Positions 35,405-43,417 of a stretch of 64,000 nt of DNA are shown here, in pieces. Both the position numbers and the translations under genes were made by a program. Numbering within the stretch: the first letter of the stretch is position 1; every line of letters starts with the position of its first letter. This DNA is from an uncultured Pseudomonadota bacterium (GTDB lineage: Bacteria; Pseudomonadota; Gammaproteobacteria; Methylococcales; Methylomonadaceae): NCBI GenBank assembly GCA_903870545.1, contig CAIQDI010000031.1, forward strand, positions 62,001 to 126,000. Direction: 5' to 3'. The notes beneath the pieces were generated by a model that saw only the letters and a list, made by a program, of their open reading frames with translations, ran no database searches and was not told the DNA's origin.

Positions 35405-38055
35405 TGCGCTCGGCTATTCGGCAAATTTTTTTCGCAATTCTATTTTTCATGTTGCCTATTTTTAACGTGTGGGCGGATGACGGCGAAGATATGTCTGAAT
35501 ATACGCCTGTGTACACTTATGAGCCTGAACCGACTCCCGTCATAACAAAACCTATTGTGCCAATATCTACACCATCAACGATAACGCCTACAATTCCTAC
35601 AACAAATGCCGTCATTGGCAATACCGTTGATTTGCCCTCGATTCACCCTGCAATTCCGTTGCTCGATGAAAATAGCACGCACGTTTTAGATTCTCAAAAA
35701 CCGTACAGCACCCGCACCAGTTGTGGCGGTGGCGTGGGTTGTCACGACATCGATAAAATTTCACACGCTTATCATTTTGAAATGGGACGCGATGAAAGCG
35801 ACGATAAATTTGGTTTGAAACGTGGTTTAGCGGCGTTGACTTCGCCCGCTTATTTCGGTGGTTACAGTTGTCAAAATGGCAATAATCCTTCGTGGCTCAG
35901 TAAAAAAACAACGATAAAAGAAGCGGACTTTTTAGATTACGGCGCGGTCGGTTTGATTAAAAATTGTGAAGAATGTCACACGGGTGGCGGTTTCGCTGAA
36001 AAAGACCGTTCTGGAAAACGTTACGACAAACAACCTGAAAATGCGATTTCATTTTTAGGCGGTGATTATTTCGAGTGGAATAATAAAAAACTCGAACAAT
36101 GGGATTGGAAAAAAAGCGGTGTGATTGAACCCGATTGTTTGGCGTGTCACGCGGATTTATCTAAATTTAAACGTCCTGTTTCCGAATGGAAAACGCAGCG
36201 CAATTTGCAAATGATTAAAAACGGTTGGTTTCGTTACGCGAATTCGGCGATTTTAGCGTTTTTAAATATGTCGCCTGATAACGCTGAGGGTCAAAATCTT
36301 TTAACGCTGGAAACACCCGCCAATGCTGAACCTGTTTTGAAATGGAACGAAGCGGCTTTTAATGCAAACGGCGATGCACAAATTCCGATGTTGCGTTTCC
36401 CCGCCAGTGAAAATTGCATGTTGTGCCATTCAACCAGCGAACAACGACGCGGGTTTTATGGTTTTGGTGACGCGGCAAAAATCGAAACCAATGTGATTGA
36501 TGCGAAAGACGATGTTCACAAAGGCAAATCGTGGACGGAAAAAGGCACAGCGCGTTCGATTGAAAATTGTAATTCTTGTCACGCAAAAAATTATTACAAC
36601 AAAGCCTTGGATTTGAGCGCGGATCACCAATTTTTAACGGGTTTTTCCGATGAAGATGTGCGCCGTGATTTGAATAATCAGCCGAAACCGCTTTCGTGTG
36701 AACATTGTCACGGTGGTAAAGCGTACGGAAGCCTTGAAAAACCTGCGTTGCCGCATTCGGGTTTATCGACCATTTTAGACGCGCATCGTGAATTGTGGCG
36801 AACTCGTGGCGACATGGCGGGTTATGCAGAAAATACGCTCAATCGCACGGTACAAATACATTTCAACGCCGTCGCCTGCCAAACGTGCCACATTACAAAA
36901 CTGGAATATCAGAATAAACCGCTCAAGCCGCGTTTTCGTTATCGTCCGTCCGAAGATGGTAAATCGCGCATCATGCCGTACAACCCCGCGAGCCGTTATT
37001 ATTGGATTGACAGCACAAATCAGCGTGTTTTAACTCGCGCCGAACGGTTGGAAATTACCAACGGCGTGGACAGCGAGCCGAAAAGTTATCAGGACGTGAA
37101 AGATTTAAAAACGCGGTTTGATGATTTGCTCAAAGCGAAAGGTTTTCAAAAGCCAAATTCGCAAATGATTTGGACGGAAACGAACGAGTATTTAATCAGC
37201 CACAACACGCGCCCCGTCGCGGACACCATGCCTTGCACCGATTGTCACGACCGCAAACGTAACGGTTCTATCAATTCCGCAGTCGTTGGAATTTTAGGCA
37301 AAGATAACGTCCGCGTTGTCGCTGAATTGAACGACAAAACCGCGTATCCCAAACTTATCAAAGAAGGCGTGGTGAAATTAGCGATGCCGTATTTCAAGTT
37401 GTCGGACGACGGCAAAATTGTCGAAAATATCGACGATGTTTTATACGAAACCAAATTAAATACGTTCACGTCACAATTGCAAAGCAACAAAATCAATGCG
37501 CTTTCAGGCGAGTTTCAAGTGGTGGCGCGTGATGAAATTTTGAAAGATTTGGATGCGGATGTAAAAACAACATTGACCGCACAACTTACACGAAAAGCGT
37601 TTGTTTTTAAAAATCCAATGACCGGCGATAACGTTAAAAATATCTGGCTGGCGGCGAATTACACCAATTCAAACAAAGCGAGTTTGTCGAATTATCGTTT
37701 TGAAATTATCGCTTCGGATTGGACGGCTTTTGCATTTGCAGGCAATAAAAAAGTTGGCACGTTGCCGCAAGGTGACGTGTCGAGTTCGGTGTTTTATTTT
37801 GGTTCGCGCTGTTTGAATCCAGAGTTAATTTGTTCGATGAATAATGAAAAACTCTTTTTAAAATTGCCTTACAACGGTTACGCGACCACGCCGAATGAGG
37901 TCGGATTATTTGCCGTGAATTTAGTCAGCGGCAACATTATCGACCCGCCTAAAACCAAAATTCCTGCTGAAATTATCGCGGTGAAATCGAATTACGTTAT
38001 TTTGTCGTTGACGCAATTACCTGAACGCGCGGTTTTAGTGGATTTGAAAAAATGA
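35404..38055 (+). CDS. Octahaem secreted cytochrome c, first gene of the cytochrome train
   Basis: 883 aa. Signal peptide (ends FNVWA), a Pro/Thr-rich linker to about residue 80, then seven CxxCH haem motifs (CEECH, CLACH, CMLCH, CNSCH, CEHCH, CQTCH, CTDCH, residues about 190-610) preceded by an atypical CGGGVGCH with five residues between the cysteines (about residue 107). The last 250 residues have no haem motif and look like a beta-rich domain. Haem spacing recalls octahaem tetrathionate-reductase-like families but identity is not certain. It is coupled by ATGA to the next gene and is presumably periplasmic or cell-surface. Confidence 0.8.
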   Translation: MRSAIRQIFFAILFFMLPIFNVWADDGEDMSEYTPVYTYEPEPTPVITKPIVPISTPSTITPTIPTTNAVIGNTVDLPSIHPAIPLLDENSTHVLDSQKPYSTRTSCGGGVGCHDIDKISHAYHFEMGRDESDDKFGLKRGLAALTSPAYFGGYSCQNGNNPSWLSKKTTIKEADFLDYGAVGLIKNCEECHTGGGFAEKDRSGKRYDKQPENAISFLGGDYFEWNNKKLEQWDWKKSGVIEPDCLACHADLSKFKRPVSEWKTQRNLQMIKNGWFRYANSAILAFLNMSPDNAEGQNLLTLETPANAEPVLKWNEAAFNANGDAQIPMLRFPASENCMLCHSTSEQRRGFYGFGDAAKIETNVIDAKDDVHKGKSWTEKGTARSIENCNSCHAKNYYNKALDLSADHQFLTGFSDEDVRRDLNNQPKPLSCEHCHGGKAYGSLEKPALPHSGLSTILDAHRELWRTRGDMAGYAENTLNRTVQIHFNAVACQTCHITKLEYQNKPLKPRFRYRPSEDGKSRIMPYNPASRYYWIDSTNQRVLTRAERLEITNGVDSEPKSYQDVKDLKTRFDDLLKAKGFQKPNSQMIWTETNEYLISHNTRPVADTMPCTDCHDRKRNGSINSAVVGILGKDNVRVVAELNDKTAYPKLIKEGVVKLAMPYFKLSDDGKIVENIDDVLYETKLNTFTSQLQSNKINALSGEFQVVARDEILKDLDADVKTTLTAQLTRKAFVFKNPMTGDNVKNIWLAANYTNSNKASLSNYRFEIIASDWTAFAFAGNKKVGTLPQGDVSSSVFYFGSRCLNPELICSMNNEKLFLKLPYNGYATTPNEVGLFAVNLVSGNIIDPPKTKIPAEIIAVKSNYVILSLTQLPERAVLVDLKK

Positions 38056-38285
38056 AAGCGTCCGATTTAATTGCTCAAACTTTGCCGTGGTTGACGGGTT
38101 CGGGCGTGGCATTAAGTCAGGGATTGCTTGCGACCGCTTGCACCGTGCCGAAAATTGGAACGTGTGCAGGTTGCGGAAGTTGCATTATTGCAGTGGCGAC
38201 TTTTACGGGTTTGGCGTTGAAAAAACACCGTGAAAAACGTGAGCAAGGTCTTGAACCGTTTGAGATTCGTACCAAAAATGATTAA
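38052..38285 (+). CDS. Small Cys-rich membrane protein
   Basis: 77 aa. Two hydrophobic stretches (LTGSGVALSQGLLATACTV and IIAVATFTGLALKK) flank a Cys cluster TCAGCGSC, then a basic tail. The CxxCxxC pattern could hold a metal or Fe-S centre or act as a thiol site; no His follows, so it is not a haem c motif. It overlaps the octahaem gene by ATGA and the barrel gene by 8 bp, so it is a real part of the operon. Family not recognised. Confidence 0.55.
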   Translation: MKASDLIAQTLPWLTGSGVALSQGLLATACTVPKIGTCAGCGSCIIAVATFTGLALKKHREKREQGLEPFEIRTKND

Positions 38286-39870
38286 AGCACATCCCCCCCG
38301 CCCCCCTTCAAAGGGGGGAGATAAAAAAGCCCCCTTTTTGAAGGGGGTTGGGGGATTTGCTTTTTTGCTGTTTGCCACAAGTTCGTTCGCTTCTGACCAA
38401 AACGACAGTTGGCGCGGCTCGGTGCGAACAAAATTACAAACCGATAATCGTTACAACATGGAAGACGGCGATTACACGGGCGAAGCGTGGGGAACGTTGG
38501 TTTATAACAATCCGAATCAAAAATTAAACGCACAATTTAGCGCGGTCAGTCGTTTAAGCACGGATATTTATCGCGATAAACAACAGCTTTATCAGGCTTA
38601 TGCCGAAAAGAGTTTTGAGTTTTTACCCGTGACGTTGCGCGGCGGACGGTTTGAAAAAAGCGATAATTTAGGTTTGTATTTAGTGGATGGTGCGACGGCG
38701 AAATATCAGTTTTCAAATCCGTTAAGCCTTGAAATTTATGGCGGACGACCGTTGCAAATTGATCACGTTCAATCGTTGCGCGGTAATTTAGTTGGCGGCA
38801 TTGAAGGCGCGTTGAATTTAGAACCCCATTTTTCAACGTCGTGGTTTAAAGTTGAAAAAACGGATTTTCGCGTTGGAATGCAAGCGGTTCAGCGTAACGA
38901 AACCTTTTTACAAGATGTAATTCAACCGACTTTGCCTGTGACGAAAACGCCCGAAACCATCGCCGAAGAAATCATTACGCCTGCTATCAATCCAGAAAAT
39001 AGTTTGCTTACGCCCACGTTTAACGAAAGTTTGGTCAACGAAAATTTCGACGTAATTGAAACGCCGCAACCGATTGAAGCGACAACCGTTGAAAATCAAG
39101 CCGCAACAAACGCAAATTTCGACGTGCTAGGAATGCCAACGCAAACGCTGAAAAAACGCACACTGACGACCTATCGTTACAACGCCGCGACGCATTTAAC
39201 AGGTAATTTATTCGGTGAAAAAAAGCCGTTTGAAATCTATGTTAAAGGTTCGTATGCGAGTGAAAAAAGTCGGCTCGAAAATGTGTTTGTTGATGCGTGG
39301 TGGGATATTTTTAAAAATGTGCGGCTGCGGAATTATTACGAAGCGTACCGACCCGTTCAACCTTATGTCACCTTTCGAGACCGTTTTTATTCGGCTTACG
39401 CGCTAGGTGAACAACAAATTTGGCGCGGTTCGGTGGAGCATCGTTTTTCGAGTGATTTGCGTTATTCGGCGGGCGTTCAAGTGGCAAATCGTCCGACGGG
39501 TTACGACGGAAAAGGCGCGAATGCGAGCGTGAGTTATCAATTCAAACCGAATATAACTTGGCAAGGCACGCTCGATTATTTGGAATTAAACAGCGGCGAA
39601 TACGCGACCAGTTTTTACGTTTCGCACACGCACGCGCTGGATAGCAAAAACCGTTACAGCGTCAATTTAGCATTTCGAGATGAGCAAAAAAGTTTATACG
39701 GTAAAAATTTCGCCACAGGCATTGAAACCGAATGGCAAACGATGATTAAAAACAATTGGGTGGTTGCGGTGAAAGCCAGTTATATCAACAATTCACAACT
39801 CACTAATGAATATCTAGGCTCGATGCAACTCACTTATTATTTCGATTATTTTCAGGCGAAAAAACCATGA
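38278..39870 (+). CDS. Outer-membrane beta-barrel protein of the cytochrome train
   Basis: 530 aa from the ATG at 38278, which overlaps the previous stop (ATGATTAA); a GTG at 38230 would read 16 extra residues inside the previous gene. The N-terminus has a hydrophobic signal-like end (FAFLLFATSSFAS), interrupted after MIKA by 26 Pro/Gly/Lys residues encoded by a palindromic repeat. The mature protein is all-beta with alternating aromatic strands (SVRTKLQTDNRYNMEDGD; MQLTYYFDYF) and a polar loop around residues 200-290. It is probably the outer-membrane sleeve or porin partner of the neighbouring cytochromes. It lacks the N-terminal CxxC of MtrB. Confidence 0.7.
   Translation: MIKAHPPRPPSKGGDKKAPFLKGVGGFAFLLFATSSFASDQNDSWRGSVRTKLQTDNRYNMEDGDYTGEAWGTLVYNNPNQKLNAQFSAVSRLSTDIYRDKQQLYQAYAEKSFEFLPVTLRGGRFEKSDNLGLYLVDGATAKYQFSNPLSLEIYGGRPLQIDHVQSLRGNLVGGIEGALNLEPHFSTSWFKVEKTDFRVGMQAVQRNETFLQDVIQPTLPVTKTPETIAEEIITPAINPENSLLTPTFNESLVNENFDVIETPQPIEATTVENQAATNANFDVLGMPTQTLKKRTLTTYRYNAATHLTGNLFGEKKPFEIYVKGSYASEKSRLENVFVDAWWDIFKNVRLRNYYEAYRPVQPYVTFRDRFYSAYALGEQQIWRGSVEHRFSSDLRYSAGVQVANRPTGYDGKGANASVSYQFKPNITWQGTLDYLELNSGEYATSFYVSHTHALDSKNRYSVNLAFRDEQKSLYGKNFATGIETEWQTMIKNNWVVAVKASYINNSQLTNEYLGSMQLTYYFDYFQAKKP
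38286..38361. repeat. Palindromic G/C-run element inside the signal peptide of the barrel gene
   Basis: 76 bp from AGCACATCCCCC to GGGGGATTTGCT, with two inner hairpins (CCCCCCTTCAAAGGGGGG and CCCCCTTTTTGAAGGGGG). Same family as 27936-28067. It is read through in frame as Pro/Lys/Gly-rich sequence. Confidence 0.85.
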
Positions 39871-40460
39871 TTTGCCGCACCTTTTGGTTGATTATTTTAG
39901 TCGTTTTGACCGGAACGGCGTTTGCGATGGATGCAAAAACTGATAATTCTTGGTGGGAAAAACGCAATCAAAAATCCGACGTGCATTATCCGCACAACGC
40001 GCATTTAGACGTGATGAAACAAGAAGGTGACAGCTGTTTGCTGTGTCATTCTTATGCAAAATCAAATGTGGTGGACATTAAAAAATTGAAAAATTTAACC
40101 GTGATTGCAAATGAAGCGTTAAAACCAATTTGTCACAGTTGCCACGTTGACGAACAGCGTGCGCCGTGGCGTTGCGACGTTTGCCACACGGATAAAGAGC
40201 GCATTCAACCGCCTGACCACAAATTTGATTACAAAAATCATCACAACGAAGCCGCGCGAGGCAATGAAAAGTATTGTGAAACGTGCCATTTAGATGTGAA
40301 TTTTTGCACCGATTGCCATTTGCGCCGTGACACGTCTGGCGCGGGTTATCACTCATTGGGCTATCGAACTTTGCACGGGTTGGAAGCGCGTTTTGATTCG
40401 GCGCGTTGCGGACGTTGTCACAATGAAAATTATTGCAGTGATTGCCATGCGACACGTTAA
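39867..40460 (+). CDS. Heptahaem periplasmic cytochrome c
   Basis: 197 aa. Signal peptide (ends GTAFA) and seven CxxCH motifs in about 145 residues: CLLCH, CHSCH, CDVCH, CETCH, CTDCH, CGRCH, CSDCH. The fourth to seventh are closely spaced, and distal-ligand His residues abound (KFDYKNHHNE; YHSLGYRTLHG). This density is typical of electron-wire cytochromes. The start overlaps the barrel stop by ATGA. Probably shuttles electrons between inner-membrane and outer-membrane partners. Confidence 0.88.
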   Translation: MICRTFWLIILVVLTGTAFAMDAKTDNSWWEKRNQKSDVHYPHNAHLDVMKQEGDSCLLCHSYAKSNVVDIKKLKNLTVIANEALKPICHSCHVDEQRAPWRCDVCHTDKERIQPPDHKFDYKNHHNEAARGNEKYCETCHLDVNFCTDCHLRRDTSGAGYHSLGYRTLHGLEARFDSARCGRCHNENYCSDCHATR

Positions 40461-41451
40461 AAGTCTGATTTTTGTGATTTTGCTGATTTTCGTGCTGCCG
40501 ATTCACGCGAAAACGATTTCGCAAAATGGCAGCTTGATTTTAACGCCGTCGCACGGAATGGGTAGCGCGTGGGGGAAAAGCCTGTGCCAAAGTTGTCACG
40601 CGCTGCAACGTTTGCATGAAACCGTGCCGAAAACAAAAGCGATTGTGGATAAAAAGAAATTCGTCACTTGCACAGGTTGTCACGGCGATAACGGCGCGAA
40701 GAAAACCGAGCCGCAATGTTTGGTTTGTCACAATCCGCAAGATATGCCCGCGAATCCGATGCGAACGGGAAAACATCGACACGATTTTGATGCGTCGAAA
40801 GATTTGCCCACGACCAGTCGGCAATGCGTTGTTTGTCATGCCGCGTCGAATATGAATGGCAAATTTGAATTGAACATTGATTTAACGATGTTTAACGATA
40901 AGCCCAAAAATACCCCCCTTTTTGAAGGGGGGCAGGGGGGATTTGCTTACAAAGACCAAAACGAATTTTGTTTGCGCTGCCACAATCGAAATCATCAACA
41001 AACGAATTATCCGATTATTCACGCGGGACGACGCGACCAATCCATTGCCGCCGAAGACGATTATCGAAAAATTGATAAACACGGCGTTCCAGAAGGTTTA
41101 GGTGATGGAATTTATAACGGTTTGCGTGACGGCTACAGCTATAAAACCGTTGTCGATTGTGATAATTGCCACACGATGCACGGCACGACAAATAAAGGTT
41201 TGATTATCGACGATTCACGCAAAGGCGCGTTTTTACTCAATTCTAAATTTCGCAGCAAACCTTACAGCGTGAAGTTACTCGAAAACGATACCAATTACAG
41301 CCAACTTTGTGCGTTGTGTCACAACATGAAAACGGTTTCTGACGGCGGCGAAATCGACACGGGAAATGGTTTGAGTGGCGTGCATTTTAACAACGGTTCG
41401 GATTGTGTGACCTGCCACAATCACGGCGAACGGGTGCAGAAAGGCTTATGA
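40447..41451 (+). CDS. Octahaem cytochrome c with in-frame repeat insertion
   Basis: 334 aa from the ATG at 40447, which overlaps the previous gene by 14 bp and gives a proper signal peptide (MRHVKSLIFVILLIFVLPIHA); the open frame upstream is shadow. Eight haem motifs: CQSCH, CTGCH, CLVCH, CVVCH, CLRCH, CDNCH, CALCH, CVTCH. Between the fourth and fifth lies PLFEGGQGGFAY, encoded by a palindromic element. Ends by ATGA overlap with the next gene. Confidence 0.85.
   Translation: MRHVKSLIFVILLIFVLPIHAKTISQNGSLILTPSHGMGSAWGKSLCQSCHALQRLHETVPKTKAIVDKKKFVTCTGCHGDNGAKKTEPQCLVCHNPQDMPANPMRTGKHRHDFDASKDLPTTSRQCVVCHAASNMNGKFELNIDLTMFNDKPKNTPLFEGGQGGFAYKDQNEFCLRCHNRNHQQTNYPIIHAGRRDQSIAAEDDYRKIDKHGVPEGLGDGIYNGLRDGYSYKTVVDCDNCHTMHGTTNKGLIIDDSRKGAFLLNSKFRSKPYSVKLLENDTNYSQLCALCHNMKTVSDGGEIDTGNGLSGVHFNNGSDCVTCHNHGERVQKGL
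40913..40947. repeat. Half-length palindromic G/C-run element inside a cytochrome gene
   Basis: 35 bp: CCCCCCTTTTTGAAGGGGGG hairpin followed by CAGGGGGGATTTGCT, i.e. one arm of the family seen at 27936 and 38286. It adds about 11 residues in frame between two haem motifs. Confidence 0.8.
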
Positions 41452-42368
41452 AAGTTTTCTATTTTCTTTTGTTGATTTGTACAACGCCTTTTGCCGACGA
41501 ATCCACCGATTGGCAAAGGCAATCTTATAAACAATCGAAACATTTGCCCGATTTGCATCACGCCGTTGATGTGAAATTGCTTGATGAAATGCAACCACCA
41601 GCGGAATTTGTTTTAAAAGAAGGGCGCAAAATCGGTTGTGAAACGTGTCATGGTTTAGAAAAAATCGCTGAAACGCCTTACGACAAAATCGACAAAAATG
41701 CGCCTGATTTTTTACGCAAAGACGGTTACAAAAAATTAGAAACGTTTTGCTCAAATTGCCACGATAAAAAAGCGCATGAACGCCCAAACATTCATTTGAT
41801 GCTCAACGATGACGGCACGATTAAAAAAGAAAACTGTTTGTTTTGTCATAGTGAAATCAACGAACAGCGCGACAAATCACGCCCGTTAGTGGACACGCAT
41901 TTGCGTTTGCCGCCTGAAAAAGTGTGTGTGGGTTGTCATTTGAAAACGCCCCATTTCAATGCCGTTGAACACACCGACGCAAATCTGAAAACGTTAGAAC
42001 AATCGAAAAGTTCCGCGAAAAATATGAAAGCGCGTTTGAAAAAAACAGAAGATGAACAAGGTGTGCATTTGCCGCTTTCCGAAAATGATGAAGTGCTTTG
42101 TTTGACCTGTCATTCGCCACACGCGAAAGGCGTTTTAGGTGAAAAAAATCCTGCCAGCAATCAAGTTAATGGCGATATTAAAAAAGGCGTGGAATATGAA
42201 AAACACAGTTGGAGCGAAATTATGGAAGCCGATAAACACGACCGTTTAGAAAAAGTTGCCGCGACGTTGCCGCCTTATCAACGCCTTAAAAATGAAGTTT
42301 TATTACGGCTGCCTGCAAAAGACGGCACGTTGTGTTTGAGTTGTCATGAATTCGAGACACAACAATGA
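41448..42368 (+). CDS. Hexahaem cytochrome c
   Basis: 306 aa from the ATG at 41448 (ATGA overlap with the previous stop; 15 upstream codons are shadow). Short signal peptide (MKVFYFLLLICTTPFA). Six motifs: CETCH, CSNCH, CLFCH, CVGCH, CLTCH and CLSCH close to the C-terminus. Between the fourth and fifth there is a Lys/Glu-rich stretch. Motif layout resembles doubled-CxxCH cytochromes (cytochrome_c3/c7-like). It overlaps the polyferredoxin gene by ATGA. Confidence 0.85.
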   Translation: MKVFYFLLLICTTPFADESTDWQRQSYKQSKHLPDLHHAVDVKLLDEMQPPAEFVLKEGRKIGCETCHGLEKIAETPYDKIDKNAPDFLRKDGYKKLETFCSNCHDKKAHERPNIHLMLNDDGTIKKENCLFCHSEINEQRDKSRPLVDTHLRLPPEKVCVGCHLKTPHFNAVEHTDANLKTLEQSKSSAKNMKARLKKTEDEQGVHLPLSENDEVLCLTCHSPHAKGVLGEKNPASNQVNGDIKKGVEYEKHSWSEIMEADKHDRLEKVAATLPPYQRLKNEVLLRLPAKDGTLCLSCHEFETQQ

Positions 42369-43417
42369 AAAATCCTTTTAAAACCGCATTGCAACGTTGG
42401 CGAGATGTTCCGAAAGTTCAACGTTTTCGTTACAGCACCATTTTTATTTCCTGTATTTTGTTTTTAACGCCGCTCGCCATTTTGCCAAAATTGGCTGGCA
42501 ACAGTGATTTGTGCGGGCGTTTGTGTATGCGGCGGTTTTATTTGTATTTTCCGAATATGTCGCTCAATGATTTTGCCACGCACGTTTCAGCCGCCATGAT
42601 TGGCGTGATTGCGTTCGGTTTGATTTTGCTGACGACATTATTTTTTGGACGAATTTGGTGCGGTTATTTATGTCCCGTTGGTGGATTTAGCGAATTAGTC
42701 AGCCGATTATTAAATGACCGCTGGAAAATTGAATACCGTTGGTTGCCGCAATTTCAAATTCGTTACAGCTATTTAGGAACGTATTTAATCGTTCTGCCAG
42801 CCATCGGTGTGAGCGCGTGTACGTTGTGTAATTTCGTGACCGTGCCGCGTTTAGTCGAAGCCATGTCAGGCGGCGCAGGAGGTTTAGCATTTATTTTTTC
42901 AGCGGTAGGTTTGGTGAATTTATCGTTGCTTTTATTGCTCGGATTTTTTTCTAGTAAAGGACGCGCGTATTGCCAATTCATGTGTCCGATTGGCGCGATT
43001 GATGGAATTGTGAACAGTTTTGGCTCACGTTTTCGCAGCACGCACCGCATTCGCGTCGCCAAAGAACGTTGCACCGGTTGCAATGTTTGCGCGAGAAATT
43101 GTATGTGTGGCGCGATAAAAATGGTTGATAAAGTCGCCACCGTCGAACAATCATCGTGCATGGATTGTCACGAATGCGTCGATGTGTGCGATTGGAACGC
43201 CATCGAATGGACAACCGCCTCGCGCCATAAAGAACCCAAGCGCGTGAAAAAAGGCACGGAAATTTTCCCCGATCCCGATTGGCAAGTGATTACCTTCAAA
43301 CCGCGTTTTGAACCCAAAGTTACGCCCGTTCAAACCATTTCGTGGAAGCGTGTATTTAATGCGTCGATGGCTCTTGGTTTTACGGCGATTATTACGATTG
43401 TGGTGGTTGTGCATTGA
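42365..43417 (+). CDS. NapH-like membrane polyferredoxin (putative quinol dehydrogenase)
   Basis: 350 aa. About five transmembrane helices; two cytoplasmic-type Cys motifs in loops (FGRIWCGYLCPVGGF and YCQFMCPIGAIDG), then a soluble part with two [4Fe-4S] sites (CTGCNVCARNCMCG and CMDCHECVDVCDW), and a final helix near the C-terminus. NapH/MauN-type proteins pass electrons from quinol to periplasmic cytochromes. It is the only quinone-facing candidate in the train. CMDCH here belongs to a ferredoxin motif, not a haem site. ATGA and TGATG overlaps join it to both neighbours. Confidence 0.85.
   Translation: MKNPFKTALQRWRDVPKVQRFRYSTIFISCILFLTPLAILPKLAGNSDLCGRLCMRRFYLYFPNMSLNDFATHVSAAMIGVIAFGLILLTTLFFGRIWCGYLCPVGGFSELVSRLLNDRWKIEYRWLPQFQIRYSYLGTYLIVLPAIGVSACTLCNFVTVPRLVEAMSGGAGGLAFIFSAVGLVNLSLLLLLGFFSSKGRAYCQFMCPIGAIDGIVNSFGSRFRSTHRIRVAKERCTGCNVCARNCMCGAIKMVDKVATVEQSSCMDCHECVDVCDWNAIEWTTASRHKEPKRVKKGTEIFPDPDWQVITFKPRFEPKVTPVQTISWKRVFNASMALGFTAIITIVVVVH

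Noticed and set aside
35404-38055. Assignment as tetrathionate reductase or hydroxylamine oxidoreductase
   Set aside because: The haem count is similar but the diagnostic active-site haem motif (such as CxxCK) and the crosslinking Tyr context cannot be seen; only a general octahaem label is safe.
40327-40446. 40-codon N-terminal extension of the octahaem cytochrome
   Set aside because: It overlaps the haem-coding end of the previous gene in another frame; the ATG at 40447 begins a proper signal peptide.
42365-43417. CMDCH in the polyferredoxin as a haem c site
   Set aside because: It is part of a classic C-x2-C-x2-C-x3-C ferredoxin motif on the cytoplasmic-type domain of a NapH-like protein without an export signal for that part.
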